Source: an uncultured Cetobacterium sp. (GTDB lineage: Bacteria > Fusobacteriota > Fusobacteriia > Fusobacteriales > Fusobacteriaceae). From it: DNA of 64,000 nucleotides. Location of the stretch: NCBI GenBank assembly GCA_949293295.1, contig CASFCG010000012.1, positions 54,918 to 118,917 on the forward strand, given 5' to 3'. Shown here piece after piece: positions 17,850 to 26,283 of the stretch (positions within the stretch are counted from its first letter, which is position 1; each line of letters starts with the position of its first letter). The translations under genes and the position numbers were made by a program. Under the pieces are notes generated by a model. It did no database searches, was not told where the DNA came from, and saw only the letters and a list, made by a program, of their open reading frames with translations.

Positions 17850-18610
17850 TTATCCAAATTTTCCTGTGATATAATCCTCTGTTTTTTTTACTTTTGGAGT
17901 AGTGAATATTTTAGATGTTTCATCAAACTCCTCCAAAACTCCTTGATAAAAAAATCCTATATAATCCGAATTCTAGATGCTTGTTGCATATTATGTGTAA
18001 CAATAATAATACTATAATTTTTAGCGAGTTGGATAATCAACTCTTCAATCTTAGAAGTAGAGATTGGATCTAGGGCAGAAGTAGGTTCATCCATTAACAA
18101 TATTTCGGGATTAACTGAAATTGCTCTGGCGATACAAAGTCTTTGTTGTTGCCCACCAGATAGGCTTAAAGCTGATTTATGTAATTTATCTTTAACTTCA
18201 TCCCAAAGTGCGACAGCTTTCAAAGATGATTCAACGATTTCGTCTAACTTTTTCTTATCTGTTTCTCCATGGAGCTTAGGAGTATAAACTAAATTATCAT
18301 AGATAGATTTTGGAAAAGGATTTGGTTTTTGAAAAACCATTCCAACTTTTTTTCTGAGTTCAACTATATCAAACTGTTTATCAAATATATCTTTTTCATC
18401 TAACACTATTTTTCCTTCATATTTAATTTCGGGAATGAGGTCATTCATTCTATTTAAGGACCTTAGAAAAGTAGATTTTCCACATCCAGATGGTCCAATA
18501 AGGGCAGTGACCTTGTTTTTCATTATATCCATACTGATATTTTTTAAAGCTTTGTAATCTCCATAATAGAAACTAAAATTTTTAACAGATATTCTGATGT
18601 CCTATTTCAT
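17850..18610 (-). pseudogene. pstB: Phosphate ABC transporter ATPase PstB, disrupted
   Basis: The remnant encodes nearly all of PstB: Walker [11 protein letters not shown]-loop VFQKPNPFP, signature LSGGQQQR, Walker B EILLMDEP and the H-loop VTHNMQQ. Two lesions break it. After ATG 18610, which has GGAGG at normal distance, codon 3 is TAG, followed in the same frame by the expected N-terminus ([17 protein letters not shown]). Near 17965 one base is missing (ATTCGG for an expected ATTTCGG), so the frame ends at RIRII while the true tail ([13 protein letters not shown]...ITGKFG, stop 17850) continues in another frame. The only intact frame (17957-18532) lacks a ribosome-binding site, the adenine-stacking residue and the C-terminus. 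Repaired length would be about 253 residues, normal for PstB. Confidence 0.82.
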
Positions 18611-18629
18611 AATCTATTTCCTCCAAGAT

Positions 18630-19475
18630 TTAAGATTGTTTTTGAAATTTATTTCTGATATATGCACCTATAAGATTAAACCCAACAGTTATGAATACCA
18701 AGACAAATAGTGTTCCATAGATATTATTTGGGGGCATGTTTGGAACCTGTGTTGAGATAACATATAGATGATAAGGCAATGCCATAGTTTGGTCAAAAAT
18801 TGATGTTGGCAAAAATGGTAAGTAAAATGCAGCAGCAGTAAATAATATCGGTGCCGTTTCTCCAGCAGCTCTTGAAATACTCAGAATAATTCCAGTAGAT
18901 ATATCAGAAAATGCTGCAGGAATAATAATTTTCGAAATAGTTTCCCATTTTGTTGCTCCAAGAGCGAGAGAGGCTTCTCTTAAACTGTTTGGGATTGCTA
19001 ATAGTGCTTCTCTTGTTGCAGTTATTATAACTGGAAGACACATAATACCGAGAGTTAATGAGCCGGATAAAATGGAGACCCCTAACTTAAAATATATGAC
19101 AAATAGTGCCATTCCAAAGAGTCCATAAATGATGCTAGGAATACCAGCTAAGTTTATTATTGTTAAGTTGATAATTCTTGTCAATAGGTTATCTTTAGCA
19201 TACTCCACAAGATAGATTCCAGTAAAAATACCTAAAGGTACAGATATGGCAATAGTTCCAATAACAAGATAAATTGTTCCTATAATTGCGGGAAATATAC
19301 CACCAGCTCTCATTCCTCTTTTGGGAATATCCATCAAAAAATCCCAAGATATAGCAGGAATACCTTTATAGATGATATATCCTAGAATTAAAAAAATAGG
19401 TATTACGGTTGCGAAAGCAATTACTTTAATTAATAATTCGATAATAGTCCCGCTAGTTCCTTTTAAAAATCTCAT
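18630..19475 (-). CDS. pstA: Phosphate ABC transporter permease PstA
   Basis: A 281-residue inner-membrane permease of the high-affinity phosphate transporter, with six hydrophobic segments and the coupling-loop EAA motif (EASLALGATKWETISKIIIPAAF) that docks on PstB. I start at ATG 19475 (MRFLKG) because AGGAGG lies just upstream; an ATG at 19499 would put that site inside the gene. The pstC stop codon TAG overlaps this ribosome-binding site, so PstC and PstA are translationally coupled. It pairs with PstC in the membrane. Confidence 0.92.
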   Translation of the reverse strand: MRFLKGTSGTIIELLIKVIAFATVIPIFLILGYIIYKGIPAISWDFLMDIPKRGMRAGGIFPAIIGTIYLVIGTIAISVPLGIFTGIYLVEYAKDNLLTRIINLTIINLAGIPSIIYGLFGMALFVIYFKLGVSILSGSLTLGIMCLPVIITATREALLAIPNSLREASLALGATKWETISKIIIPAAFSDISTGIILSISRAAGETAPILFTAAAFYLPFLPTSIFDQTMALPYHLYVISTQVPNMPPNNIYGTLFVLVFITVGFNLIGAYIRNKFQKQS

Positions 19476-19488
19476 CTTAGTTTTCCTC

Positions 19489-20370
19489 CTATTTTCCAAT
19501 TAATTTCCTTGATTTACGGATATATTTATCTGCAATGCTATTTGTAAAGAAGCTGATGGCAAATAGTACCAAAGCAATTGCAAATAGGGCGTGATAGTGC
19601 AAACTTCCTTGGACAACCTCTCCCATTTCAGCTGCAATGGTTGCAGTTAAAGTTCTTATAGGAGAAAGTGGAGAGGCAGCTATTAATGGAGAGTTTCCAG
19701 TTATCATAAGAACTGCCATAGTTTCGCCAATAATTCTACCAAAACCGAGCATAATACCAGCAAATATTCCAGGAAAAGCAGTAGGCAATAGGATTTTGAA
19801 AACTGTTTCCAATCTATTTGCTCCAAGAGCAAGAGAGGCTTCTCTATAAGATTTATCCAAGGAACTTAAAGCATCATCAGATAAACTGATAATTGTGGGA
19901 ATAGCCATAAAAGAAAGCATAATTCCACCAGTTAAAGCATTTAGACCGCTATTTAAGTGAAATATATTTTTTACAACTCCAGATAAAATATAGAGTCCTA
20001 AATTTCCTAGTACAACAGAAGGTAATGCTGACATAGTTTCAATTATTATTTTCAATATTTTTTTACTCCTTTTATCAGCAAACTCAGTGATATATATAGT
20101 CATAATGATGCTAATAGGAATAGAGATAGCTAGAGCTATCAATGTAACCCAGAATGAACCCACTAGAAGTGGTAAAATTCCATATTTTTCAGAAAGAGAA
20201 ATCCACTCTGTTCCGATAAAAAATTTTGAAAGTGGATAATTTTTAAAAAAGGCTAAACTATTGAGAAAAATAAAAGTGAAAATGAGTATAACAATCAGAA
20301 TATTAAAAATTCCAACCATTGAGTGAAATTTATTCATCAAAGAATCTTTAATTTTTCTTACATGATACAT
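19489..20370 (-). CDS. pstC: Phosphate ABC transporter permease PstC
   Basis: A 293-residue permease, partner of PstA, with about six membrane segments and the conserved EASLALGANRLETVFKILLPTAFPG coupling loop. Start ATG 20370 follows AGGAGG. It is the first gene of the minus-strand operon pstC-pstA-pstB-phoU, and starts 190 bp from the divergent pstS gene. Expression should depend on the Pho boxes in that gap. Confidence 0.92.
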   Translation of the reverse strand: MYHVRKIKDSLMNKFHSMVGIFNILIVILIFTFIFLNSLAFFKNYPLSKFFIGTEWISLSEKYGILPLLVGSFWVTLIALAISIPISIIMTIYITEFADKRSKKILKIIIETMSALPSVVLGNLGLYILSGVVKNIFHLNSGLNALTGGIMLSFMAIPTIISLSDDALSSLDKSYREASLALGANRLETVFKILLPTAFPGIFAGIMLGFGRIIGETMAVLMITGNSPLIAASPLSPIRTLTATIAAEMGEVVQGSLHYHALFAIALVLFAISFFTNSIADKYIRKSRKLIGK

Positions 20371-20443
20371 GAAAACCTCCTGATTAAAATTGAGTTTTAT
20401 AAAGATATCATATAACTTATTTGTTAAAATATAATTAATTTTA

Positions 20444-20460
20444 TGTAAAAATGGTGTAAA
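20444..20460 (-). promoter_or_regulatory. Pho box facing pstC
   Basis: TGTAAA at 20444-20449 and again at 20455-20460 give, on the minus strand, two TTTACA half-sites spaced by exactly 11 bp. This is the spacing of response-regulator half-sites in PhoB/PhoP boxes. It lies about 75-90 bp before the pstC start. Confidence 0.55.
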
Positions 20461-20474
20461 AAAATAACAATTTT

Positions 20475-20517
20475 TTTACATTATTTTAAAATAGAATTAA
20501 CACTCATGATTTATACT
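20475..20517 (+). promoter_or_regulatory. Pho box and -10 element of pstS
   Basis: Three half-sites TTTACA (20475), TTAAAA (20486) and TTAACA (20497) are spaced by exactly 11 bp, and a -10 box TATACT follows at 20512-20517. There is no good -35 box at the usual distance; the half-sites occupy that position, as expected for a promoter activated by a PhoB/PhoP-type regulator. Confidence 0.6.
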
Positions 20518-20559
20518 ACAATTGAAAGTCAAGAAGAAAAATAGCTTTAGGAGGGAATT

Positions 20560-21396
20560 ATGAAAATAAATAAAGTTTTTTCTATGGGATTAATGATTAT
20601 GATGGGAATTTGTTCAACAACCTCATCAGCTTCAAAGGTTGTTCAAGTAAAAGGTTCTGACACAATAGTAAACGTTTCTCAGTATATAGCAGAGGAGTAT
20701 ATGGCAAAAAATAAAGGAGCTCGGATAGCTGTGACAGGTGGGGGTTCAGGTGTTGGAATATCATCATTAATAAATGGAACGGCTGATATCGGTATGGCGT
20801 CTAGAAGTATAAAAGAAAAGGAAAGTAAAACTGCAACAGACAAAGGATTAAAAATAAATGAAGTTGTGTTGGGATTTGATGGAATTACATTAATTGTGAA
20901 CAAAGAGAATAAGATTAATAATTTAACTCATCAGGATTTAGCTAAAATATTCAGGAGAGAAGTAACTAATTGGAAAGAAGTTGGGGGAGATAATGCAGAA
21001 GTAGTTGTTTTATCAAGGGATTCATCATCAGGAACTCACGAATTCTTTAAAGAGCACGTAATAAGGGAAAAAAACACAAAGAAAAGTGCAGAATATGGGA
21101 CAAAAACGCTATATATGCCTTCTAATGAAGCTATAAAACAAGAGGTGAGAAATTCTAGGTACGCGATAGGATATGTGGGAATGGGATATGTTGATAACTC
21201 GGTCAAAAGTTTAAAAGTGGACTCTATAGAACCAAGTGTCAAAAATGTTTCAAACAAAAAATATCCAATAGCAAGAGAGATTTATTGGTACGTATTAGCT
21301 AAAAATAATAAGGATGTAAAAGGATTGGTAGAGTTTGCTCTTTCCAAAGATGGACAGAAGATAGTAGCGGAAGAAGGTTTTGTTCCAGCAAAATAA
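20560..21396 (+). CDS. pstS: Phosphate-binding protein PstS
   Basis: A 278-residue periplasmic phosphate-binding protein. It has a signal peptide (cleavage near TSSAS, residue 24) without a proper lipobox, so it is probably soluble in the periplasm. Phosphate-contact regions are present: KGSDTI near the mature N-terminus, GGGSGVGI, ADIGMASR and SRDSSSGTHEFF. AGGAGG precedes the start. It is separated from its permease genes but faces them across the shared Pho-box region, and is followed by a terminator. Confidence 0.93.
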   Translation: MKINKVFSMGLMIMMGICSTTSSASKVVQVKGSDTIVNVSQYIAEEYMAKNKGARIAVTGGGSGVGISSLINGTADIGMASRSIKEKESKTATDKGLKINEVVLGFDGITLIVNKENKINNLTHQDLAKIFRREVTNWKEVGGDNAEVVVLSRDSSSGTHEFFKEHVIREKNTKKSAEYGTKTLYMPSNEAIKQEVRNSRYAIGYVGMGYVDNSVKSLKVDSIEPSVKNVSNKKYPIAREIYWYVLAKNNKDVKGLVEFALSKDGQKIVAEEGFVPAK

Positions 21397-21403
21397 ATTT
21401 TTC

Positions 21404-21437
21404 AGGATGTCACAAATAAAAGGGGACATCCTTTTTA
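21404..21437 (+). terminator. Rho-independent terminator after pstS
   Basis: AGGATGTC (21404-21411) pairs with GACATCCT (21425-21432) and is followed by TTTTTAT. It should limit read-through from pstS to the two-component genes. Confidence 0.75.
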
Positions 21438-21443
21438 TATTTA

Positions 21444-21452
21444 TGATATAAT
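21444..21452 (+). promoter_or_regulatory. Extended -10 promoter of phoB-phoR
   Basis: TGATATAAT forms an extended -10 (TGn plus TATAAT) about 32 bp before the response-regulator start. No strong -35 is seen, as is usual for extended -10 promoters. Confidence 0.45.
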
Positions 21453-21484
21453 AGAAAAAAAGTGAAAATATAGGGAGAGGTTTG

Positions 21485-22162
21485 ATGAAAGTATTAGTTG
21501 TTGAGGATGATTTGGAAATACAGGCACTAATAAATTATTATTTTACAAAAGAGGGATATAAAGTAACAGTTGCTTCAGATGGATTAGAGGGATTAAAGTA
21601 TCTGAAAAAAGAGAAACATGAGCTTATAATTTTAGATTTAATGTTACCTAACTCGGATGGCATAAACTTTACTAAAATAGTAAAGGAGATGGAAGATGAG
21701 TATGGAATACCATGTATAATAATGTTAACAGCTAAAACAGAGGTTGAGGATGTATTGAAAGGTCTTGAAATTGGAGCAGATGATTATATAAAAAAACCTT
21801 TTGACCCGAGAGAACTACTTTTAAGAGGAAAGAAACTTTTAAATCAACAAGAAAAAAATAAGAGAATAAAAAATCGTTTTATTGATATAGAGATTGACGA
21901 AGATAGACATTTGGTCGTAAATAATGGAGAGGAGATTGAATTATCCAAAAAAGAGTTTGATTTACTTTTGCTTTTGATAAAAAATAAGGGAATAGTTGTC
22001 AGTAGAGAAAAGATATTGGATAAGGTTTGGGGGAGTAATTATTATTCAGGTGATAGAACTGTTGATGTATATATCTCAAAATTGCGAGAGAAAATCCCTA
22101 TTTTAGCAAAGTGTATAAGGACAGTGAAAGGAGTGGGGTACAGATTAGAAGAAAGAATATAA
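21485..22162 (+). CDS. phoB: Phosphate response regulator, PhoB/PhoP type (OmpR family)
   Basis: A 225-residue response regulator. The receiver domain has the acidic pair in VVEDD, the phosphoacceptor aspartate near residue 52 in ILDLMLP, the threonine in MLTAK and the lysine in IKKPFDP. A C-terminal winged-helix domain follows (SKKEFDLLLLL, VWGSNYYSGDRTVDVYISKLREK, RTVKGVGYR). I use ATG 21485, preceded by GGGAGAGG, rather than TTG 21482. The phosphate role is inferred from its place between pstS and the kinase gene. Confidence 0.88.
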   Translation: MKVLVVEDDLEIQALINYYFTKEGYKVTVASDGLEGLKYLKKEKHELIILDLMLPNSDGINFTKIVKEMEDEYGIPCIIMLTAKTEVEDVLKGLEIGADDYIKKPFDPRELLLRGKKLLNQQEKNKRIKNRFIDIEIDEDRHLVVNNGEEIELSKKEFDLLLLLIKNKGIVVSREKILDKVWGSNYYSGDRTVDVYISKLREKIPILAKCIRTVKGVGYRLEERI

Positions 22163-23490
22163 CAGCCATATTATTCATTCTATTTTTGGAATTTTTATTT
22201 ATAATTATAAATCAATTTTTATTAGGCATAGTGGATGAGGGTAGATTTGAGAAGACTAGCTTTAAAATTGAAAGTTTCTTTTTAATACAGATGATATTTT
22301 TTATCGTTTTGAACTGCTCTATCTATATGTTTTATAGAAAGTATTTAAAAAAAGATTTAACAAATAAACTTGAAATATTGGAGAAATATTTAAATGATGA
22401 ACAAAAATATATAAAAAACTATTTGACAGAAGAAAAGTGGAGCATTATTTTACTGGAGATTATAGATAGATGGCAAAGTAAAAACATAAAGGAGTTGGAT
22501 AGAGAGAGAGAGATTTTGAATCAAATATTGGCAATAGTAGAGCACTCTATTTTAGTTTTCAATAGTACATTTGAACTAATTTTGAAAAATGATAGTTTAA
22601 ATTTTTTGTTTAAAAGGGATAAGGGATTTTATTATGAGATTTTTGAAGATGATGAATTAAAAAGAATAATAAAAGAGTTTGGTGGAAAGAAAAAAGCTGA
22701 TAGATTTGATATTTATTTGAAGAGACTCAGAAAATCTTTTGAAGTAACAATAAAAATAACAAAAGATAAACATATTATGTTAATAAAGGATACAACACAT
22801 AATAAAGCTGTAATTGATGTTCAAAAAAAATTTGTAAGTAATGTTAGTCATGAATTAAAGACTCCCTTGACAAATATAAAAGGCTACTTGATTGCTCTTG
22901 AAGATGTTTCAGACCAACTAAAACCGCAGTTTATGAGTATAATAAAAAGTAATGTGGAAAAGATGGAGAATATAGTTTCGGATTTTTTGAGCATAACCAA
23001 GATAGAGAGTTCAAATATCATAAATAAAGAAAGAGTAAAATTTAAAAAAATAAAAGATGAGTTAGAAGAGATTTTAAGAGAAAGAATAGAGAAAACACAA
23101 GCTAAAATAAATTATGAACTAAATCTATTAAATCGTGAGGATGAATTGAATATAGATTTTGACAAAATATTGATGATTTTGAAAAATCTTGTTGAAAATG
23201 CATTAATCTATAAAAGAGATGTGATTCCGCAAATAGATATCTCTATAATAGAAACAAAGAATAGGTATAAATTTGGTGTAAAAGATAATGGAGTAGGAAT
23301 TCCGGCAAATAAATTGGATAAAATATTTGAAAGGTTTTATCGTGTAGATAAAGCAAGAACAAGTAATCGAGCAGGTACAGGTTTAGGGTTGGCGATAGTT
23401 AAAGAGATTATAGAAAGATATAATGGCGAGATAGAGGTTAAATCTAAAGAGAATAAAGGAACATTGTTTATTTTTACAATTTTAAAATAA
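22111..23490 (+). CDS. phoR: Sensor histidine kinase, PhoR type
   Basis: Up to 459 residues with two hydrophobic segments near the N-terminus (about 17-40 and 50-72) and only a short loop between them. This fits PhoR sensing through the Pst-PhoU complex rather than directly. A PAS-like region follows, then the HisKA box SNVSHELKTPLTNIKG (His247) and the ATPase domain with N-box LKNLVENAL, DNGVGIP and GTGLGLAIVKEI. The true start is unclear: GTG 22111 overlaps phoB by 52 bp without a ribosome-binding site, while AAAGGAG at about 22127 points to ATT 22144 as a possible rare start. Confidence 0.85.
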   Translation: MYKDSERSGVQIRRKNITAILFILFLEFLFIIINQFLLGIVDEGRFEKTSFKIESFFLIQMIFFIVLNCSIYMFYRKYLKKDLTNKLEILEKYLNDEQKYIKNYLTEEKWSIILLEIIDRWQSKNIKELDREREILNQILAIVEHSILVFNSTFELILKNDSLNFLFKRDKGFYYEIFEDDELKRIIKEFGGKKKADRFDIYLKRLRKSFEVTIKITKDKHIMLIKDTTHNKAVIDVQKKFVSNVSHELKTPLTNIKGYLIALEDVSDQLKPQFMSIIKSNVEKMENIVSDFLSITKIESSNIINKERVKFKKIKDELEEILRERIEKTQAKINYELNLLNREDELNIDFDKILMILKNLVENALIYKRDVIPQIDISIIETKNRYKFGVKDNGVGIPANKLDKIFERFYRVDKARTSNRAGTGLGLAIVKEIIERYNGEIEVKSKENKGTLFIFTILK

Positions 23491-23543
23491 AATTATATTT
23501 TATAAAAAATTTGTGATAAGGTTTGTTAATTTTGGAGGTAAAA

Positions 23544-23957
23544 GTGTTAATAAGTAGAGAGGTCGATTATGCCATAAGAATAGTACACCTGTTGTGTAAG
23601 AAAAATAATAAAATAGATGCTAAAGAGTTATCAGAACTTACAGGGGTTTCTGTGAGATTTACATTAAAAATTTTAGGAAAATTAACGACAGCGAATATAG
23701 TAAGTTCATACAGAGGAGCAAAAGGAGGATATCGAGTTAATAAAAAAGCTGAAGAGATTAGTATTTATGATATTATTGAAGCTCTTGAAGGTGGATTAAA
23801 GATTAATGGTTGTTTTGAAGAAAAAACAGTATGTAGTGAGGAAAAGATGGAGATATGTGGGCTGAGAAAAAGATTGGCGAAGATAGAGAGTAAAATGGAG
23901 AAAGAGTTGAGAGCTTTAACAATAGATAAATTAAAAAATTGTTCCATAAAAATGTAA
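23544..23957 (+). CDS. Rrf2-family transcriptional regulator
   Basis: A 137-residue winged-helix regulator starting MLISREVDYAIRIVHLL, the classic Rrf2 N-terminus. I choose GTG 23544 because GGAGGT lies four bases before it; the upstream TTG 23523 would enclose that site. Three cysteines in the pattern C-x6-C-x7-C (GCFEEKTVCSEEKMEICG) are of the kind that hold a [2Fe-2S] cluster in IscR/NsrR/RsrR relatives, so it may sense iron-sulphur state, redox or NO. No isc or suf genes are adjacent, so the target is unknown. Confidence 0.82.
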   Translation: MLISREVDYAIRIVHLLCKKNNKIDAKELSELTGVSVRFTLKILGKLTTANIVSSYRGAKGGYRVNKKAEEISIYDIIEALEGGLKINGCFEEKTVCSEEKMEICGLRKRLAKIESKMEKELRALTIDKLKNCSIKM

Positions 23958-23993
23958 ATTCAAGTAGGGATGAGAGAGTATATCGAATTTTCA

Positions 23994-24022
23994 TTTACAA
24001 AAAAAATTATATATGTTAAAAT
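23994..24022 (+). promoter_or_regulatory. Sigma-70 promoter of ychF
   Basis: TTTACA at 23994-23999 and TAAAAT at 24017-24022 with a 17-bp spacer, about 37 bp before the ychF start. Confidence 0.6.
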
Positions 24023-24058
24023 CTCTTGTAAAATAAATAGTAGAAGGAGTTTATAAAA

Positions 24059-25153
24059 ATGATAGGAATAGGAATAGTAGGACTTCCTAATGTAGGAAAA
24101 TCAACACTATTTAATGCAATAACCAAGGCTGGTGCAGCAGAGGCTGCTAATTATCCGTTTTGCACGATAGAACCAAATGTTGGGATGGTAACAGTTCCAG
24201 ATAGTAGATTGGATAGTTTAGCGAAGATTATAAATCCGCAGAGGATACAACAAGCAACTGTTGAGTTTGTGGATATAGCTGGATTGGTAGAAGGAGCGGC
24301 AAAGGGAGAGGGACTAGGAAATAAATTTCTTTCAAATATAAGAAATACTGCTGCAATCTGCCAGGTTGTAAGATGTTTTGAGGATGAGAATATAGTGCAT
24401 GTGAGCGGAAGTGTGAATCCAATAAGAGATATTGAGATAATTAATGGAGAATTGATTTTGGCTGATATGGAAACTGTAGAGAAAGCCATAGAGAAGCAAT
24501 CAAAGCTATTTAAAGCTAAAAATAAGGAAGCTTTGGCTCTTATGCCAGTTTTAGAAAGATGTAAGGCTCATTTAGATGAGTATAAAATGTTAAGAACTTT
24601 AGAGTTGACGCAGGATGAGAAAGAGCTGATAAGAGTATATCAATTTTTGACTCAAAAACCGATGATGTTTGCAGCCAACGTATCGGAAGATGAGTTAGCA
24701 ACTGGAAATGAGCTTGTTGAGAAAGTAAGAGAGTATGCAACCTCTTTGGGAGCGGAGGTTGTTATTGTGTCAGCAAAAGTTGAGTCTGAGTTACAGGAGA
24801 TGGAAGAGGAAGATAAAAAGGAATTTTTGAACTCTTTGGGAGTTGAGGAACCAGGTTTGAACAGATTAATAAGAGCTGGATTCAAGTTATTAGGATTACA
24901 AACTTATTTTACAGCAGGAGTAAAAGAGGTTAGAGCATGGACGATTAGAATAGGGGATACAGCTCCAAAAGCTGCCGGTGAAATACATACAGATTTTGAG
25001 AAAGGATTTATAAGAGCGAAAGTTGTCTCATATGATGATTTTGTAAAGTATTCTGGTTGGAAAGGAGCTCAGGAAGCTGGAGTTTTAAGGTTAGAGGGTA
25101 AAGAATATATTGTAAATGATGGAGATTTAATGGAATTCTTATTCAATGTATAG
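24059..25153 (+). CDS. ychF: Ribosome-associated ATPase YchF (Obg family)
   Basis: A 364-residue P-loop protein of the Obg family that prefers ATP and binds ribosomes; it is linked to stress responses and translation fidelity. G1 is GLPNVGKS (residues 8-15), G3 DIAGLVEGA. The usual NKxD is changed, as is normal in YchF, which explains the ATP preference. A helical coiled-coil insertion (about 130-200) and the C-terminal TGS domain ([13 protein letters not shown]...[15 protein letters not shown]) are complete. AGAAGGAG precedes ATG 24059. Single gene with its own promoter. Confidence 0.95.
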   Translation: MIGIGIVGLPNVGKSTLFNAITKAGAAEAANYPFCTIEPNVGMVTVPDSRLDSLAKIINPQRIQQATVEFVDIAGLVEGAAKGEGLGNKFLSNIRNTAAICQVVRCFEDENIVHVSGSVNPIRDIEIINGELILADMETVEKAIEKQSKLFKAKNKEALALMPVLERCKAHLDEYKMLRTLELTQDEKELIRVYQFLTQKPMMFAANVSEDELATGNELVEKVREYATSLGAEVVIVSAKVESELQEMEEEDKKEFLNSLGVEEPGLNRLIRAGFKLLGLQTYFTAGVKEVRAWTIRIGDTAPKAAGEIHTDFEKGFIRAKVVSYDDFVKYSGWKGAQEAGVLRLEGKEYIVNDGDLMEFLFNV

Positions 25154-25172
25154 TTATAACAGTAAAAATTAC

Positions 25173-25201
25173 TTGACAAGAATAATAAAAATTAGTAAAA
25201 T
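25173..25201 (+). promoter_or_regulatory. Sigma-70 promoter of yceD-rpmF
   Basis: A consensus -35 TTGACA (25173-25178) and TAAAAT (25196-25201) with a 17-bp spacer, just upstream of the yceD ribosome-binding site. Confidence 0.75.
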
Positions 25202-25232
25202 ACTATGGTATTGTGCAATTAAGGAGGCATAG

Positions 25233-25712
25233 TTGATAGTAAAATTGAGTGAAGTTGTTGAACAAAGAGAGAAGAAGTTCAGTTATAAGGAAAAGAGTAT
25301 AGAGGGATTGAACTTATTGGATAGCATACAGATAGATGGAAAAGTAGTGTATAGTGATGATAGATATTTAGTAGAAGGAACTTATGAAACAACTTTAGAA
25401 CTTGATTGTGTAAGATGTTTAACAAAAATTTTTCCTGTGGTAAAAGGAAGATTTAGCGGGATATATTTAGATATAAAAAGTTATGAAAAGTATATATCTG
25501 AGTTGAAGCTAGAAGAGGAAATAGGAGAACTTGTAGAGGTAGCTTTAAACAATGAGATTAACATATCTAATTTAGTAAGAGAGTATTTAATTTTGGATAT
25601 ATCTGAGCACGATAGGTGTAAGCCTAGTTGTGTTGAAATAAATGAGATAGAGAGATATTCAGAGAATGAGATTGATCCTAGATGGCAACAGCTATTAGAG
25701 ATAAAATTTTAA
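25233..25712 (+). CDS. yceD: YceD family protein (DUF177)
   Basis: A 159-residue soluble protein of the DUF177/YceD family, linked in bacteria and plastids to 23S rRNA accumulation. The conserved CVRC-type element (LDCVRCL near residue 51) and a second cysteine pair (CKPSC near residue 130) are present, followed by the family's C-terminal DPRWQQLLEI. It uses TTG as start, nine bases after GGAGG. It is followed by rpmF after 42 bp, an order conserved widely across bacteria and supporting the assignment. Confidence 0.88.
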   Translation: MIVKLSEVVEQREKKFSYKEKSIEGLNLLDSIQIDGKVVYSDDRYLVEGTYETTLELDCVRCLTKIFPVVKGRFSGIYLDIKSYEKYISELKLEEEIGELVEVALNNEINISNLVREYLILDISEHDRCKPSCVEINEIERYSENEIDPRWQQLLEIKF

Positions 25713-25754
25713 AAAGTTAAAAATGAAATAATAGAATAGAGGAGGGAAACTAAG

Positions 25755-25937
25755 ATGGCAGTACCTAAGAAGAAAACTTCAAAAGCTAAAAAAAATATGA
25801 GAAGGTCACATCATGCTTTAGCGAAAACTTTGTTGGCTACTTGTGAAAAATGTGGAGAGCCAAGAAGACCACATAGAGTATGTTTATCTTGTGGGGATTA
25901 TAATGGAAAGCAAGTGTTGGCTTCTAATGTAGAATAG
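25755..25937 (+). CDS. rpmF: 50S ribosomal protein L32
   Basis: A 60-residue basic protein with the start [21 protein letters not shown] and two cysteine pairs (CEKCG, CLSCG) that form the zinc ribbon, so this is the zinc-containing form. GAGGAGGG precedes the start. It is co-transcribed with yceD and followed by a terminator. Confidence 0.97.
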   Translation: MAVPKKKTSKAKKNMRRSHHALAKTLLATCEKCGEPRRPHRVCLSCGDYNGKQVLASNVE

Positions 25938-25962
25938 GATTATCTAAAGAGATAAGTATAGA

Positions 25963-25993
25963 AAGTAGGACTTGATAACGGTTCTACTTTTTT
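25963..25993 (+). terminator. Rho-independent terminator after rpmF
   Basis: AGTAGGAC (25964-25971) pairs with GTTCTACT (25981-25988), followed by TTTTT. One G-U pair interrupts the stem. Confidence 0.75.
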
Positions 25994-26099
25994 ATTTTGA
26001 AAAGTCATAGTAATAAGAGATTTTCAAAAAGTAAAACAATTTTAATTTCTTCCTAAAAAGGAATAGGAATGTTGTTTTTTTATGATAGGATTAAGATAA

Positions 26100-26256
26100 T
26101 ATCTGGTCAGGATGTATTCTAAATAGACGTATAAAATAACGAAAAAGTGGAAACTTAACGAGCTAAATTTTTGTTTTTGCTTTTTATTTTAAGACTATCT
26201 TTTATAATGCACAAAAATTTTTTATTTGTCTAATGAGATATCCCCCTAGATAGAGA
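26100..26256. repeat. Diverged copy of the 166-bp element (copy 3)
   Basis: The segment around AAATAGACG (26121), the core CTTAACGAGCTAAA...TTTTTGCTTTTTA and the right end ATGCACAAAAATTTTTTA...TAGATAGAGA align in order with copies 1 and 2, with a deletion of about 10 bases near the right end. Its palindromic ends are eroded. It sits directly before the alcohol dehydrogenase gene, in a 345-bp gap otherwise holding only the rpmF terminator and A/T-rich spacer. Confidence 0.5.
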
Positions 26257-26283
26257 TTTTTGTAAATTAAGGAGGAAAAAATC

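Noticed and set aside
17957..18532. A short intact PstB starting at ATG 18532
   Set aside because: No ribosome-binding site, lacks the first strand with the adenine-stacking aromatic and the C-terminus; the frame on both sides continues as recognisable PstB, so it is a fragment of a disrupted gene.
18602..18610. Amber TAG in pstB as recoded codon (pyrrolysine or suppression)
   Set aside because: TAG ends many normal genes here (pepF, ychF, dctP, rpmF), and no recoding context is visible.
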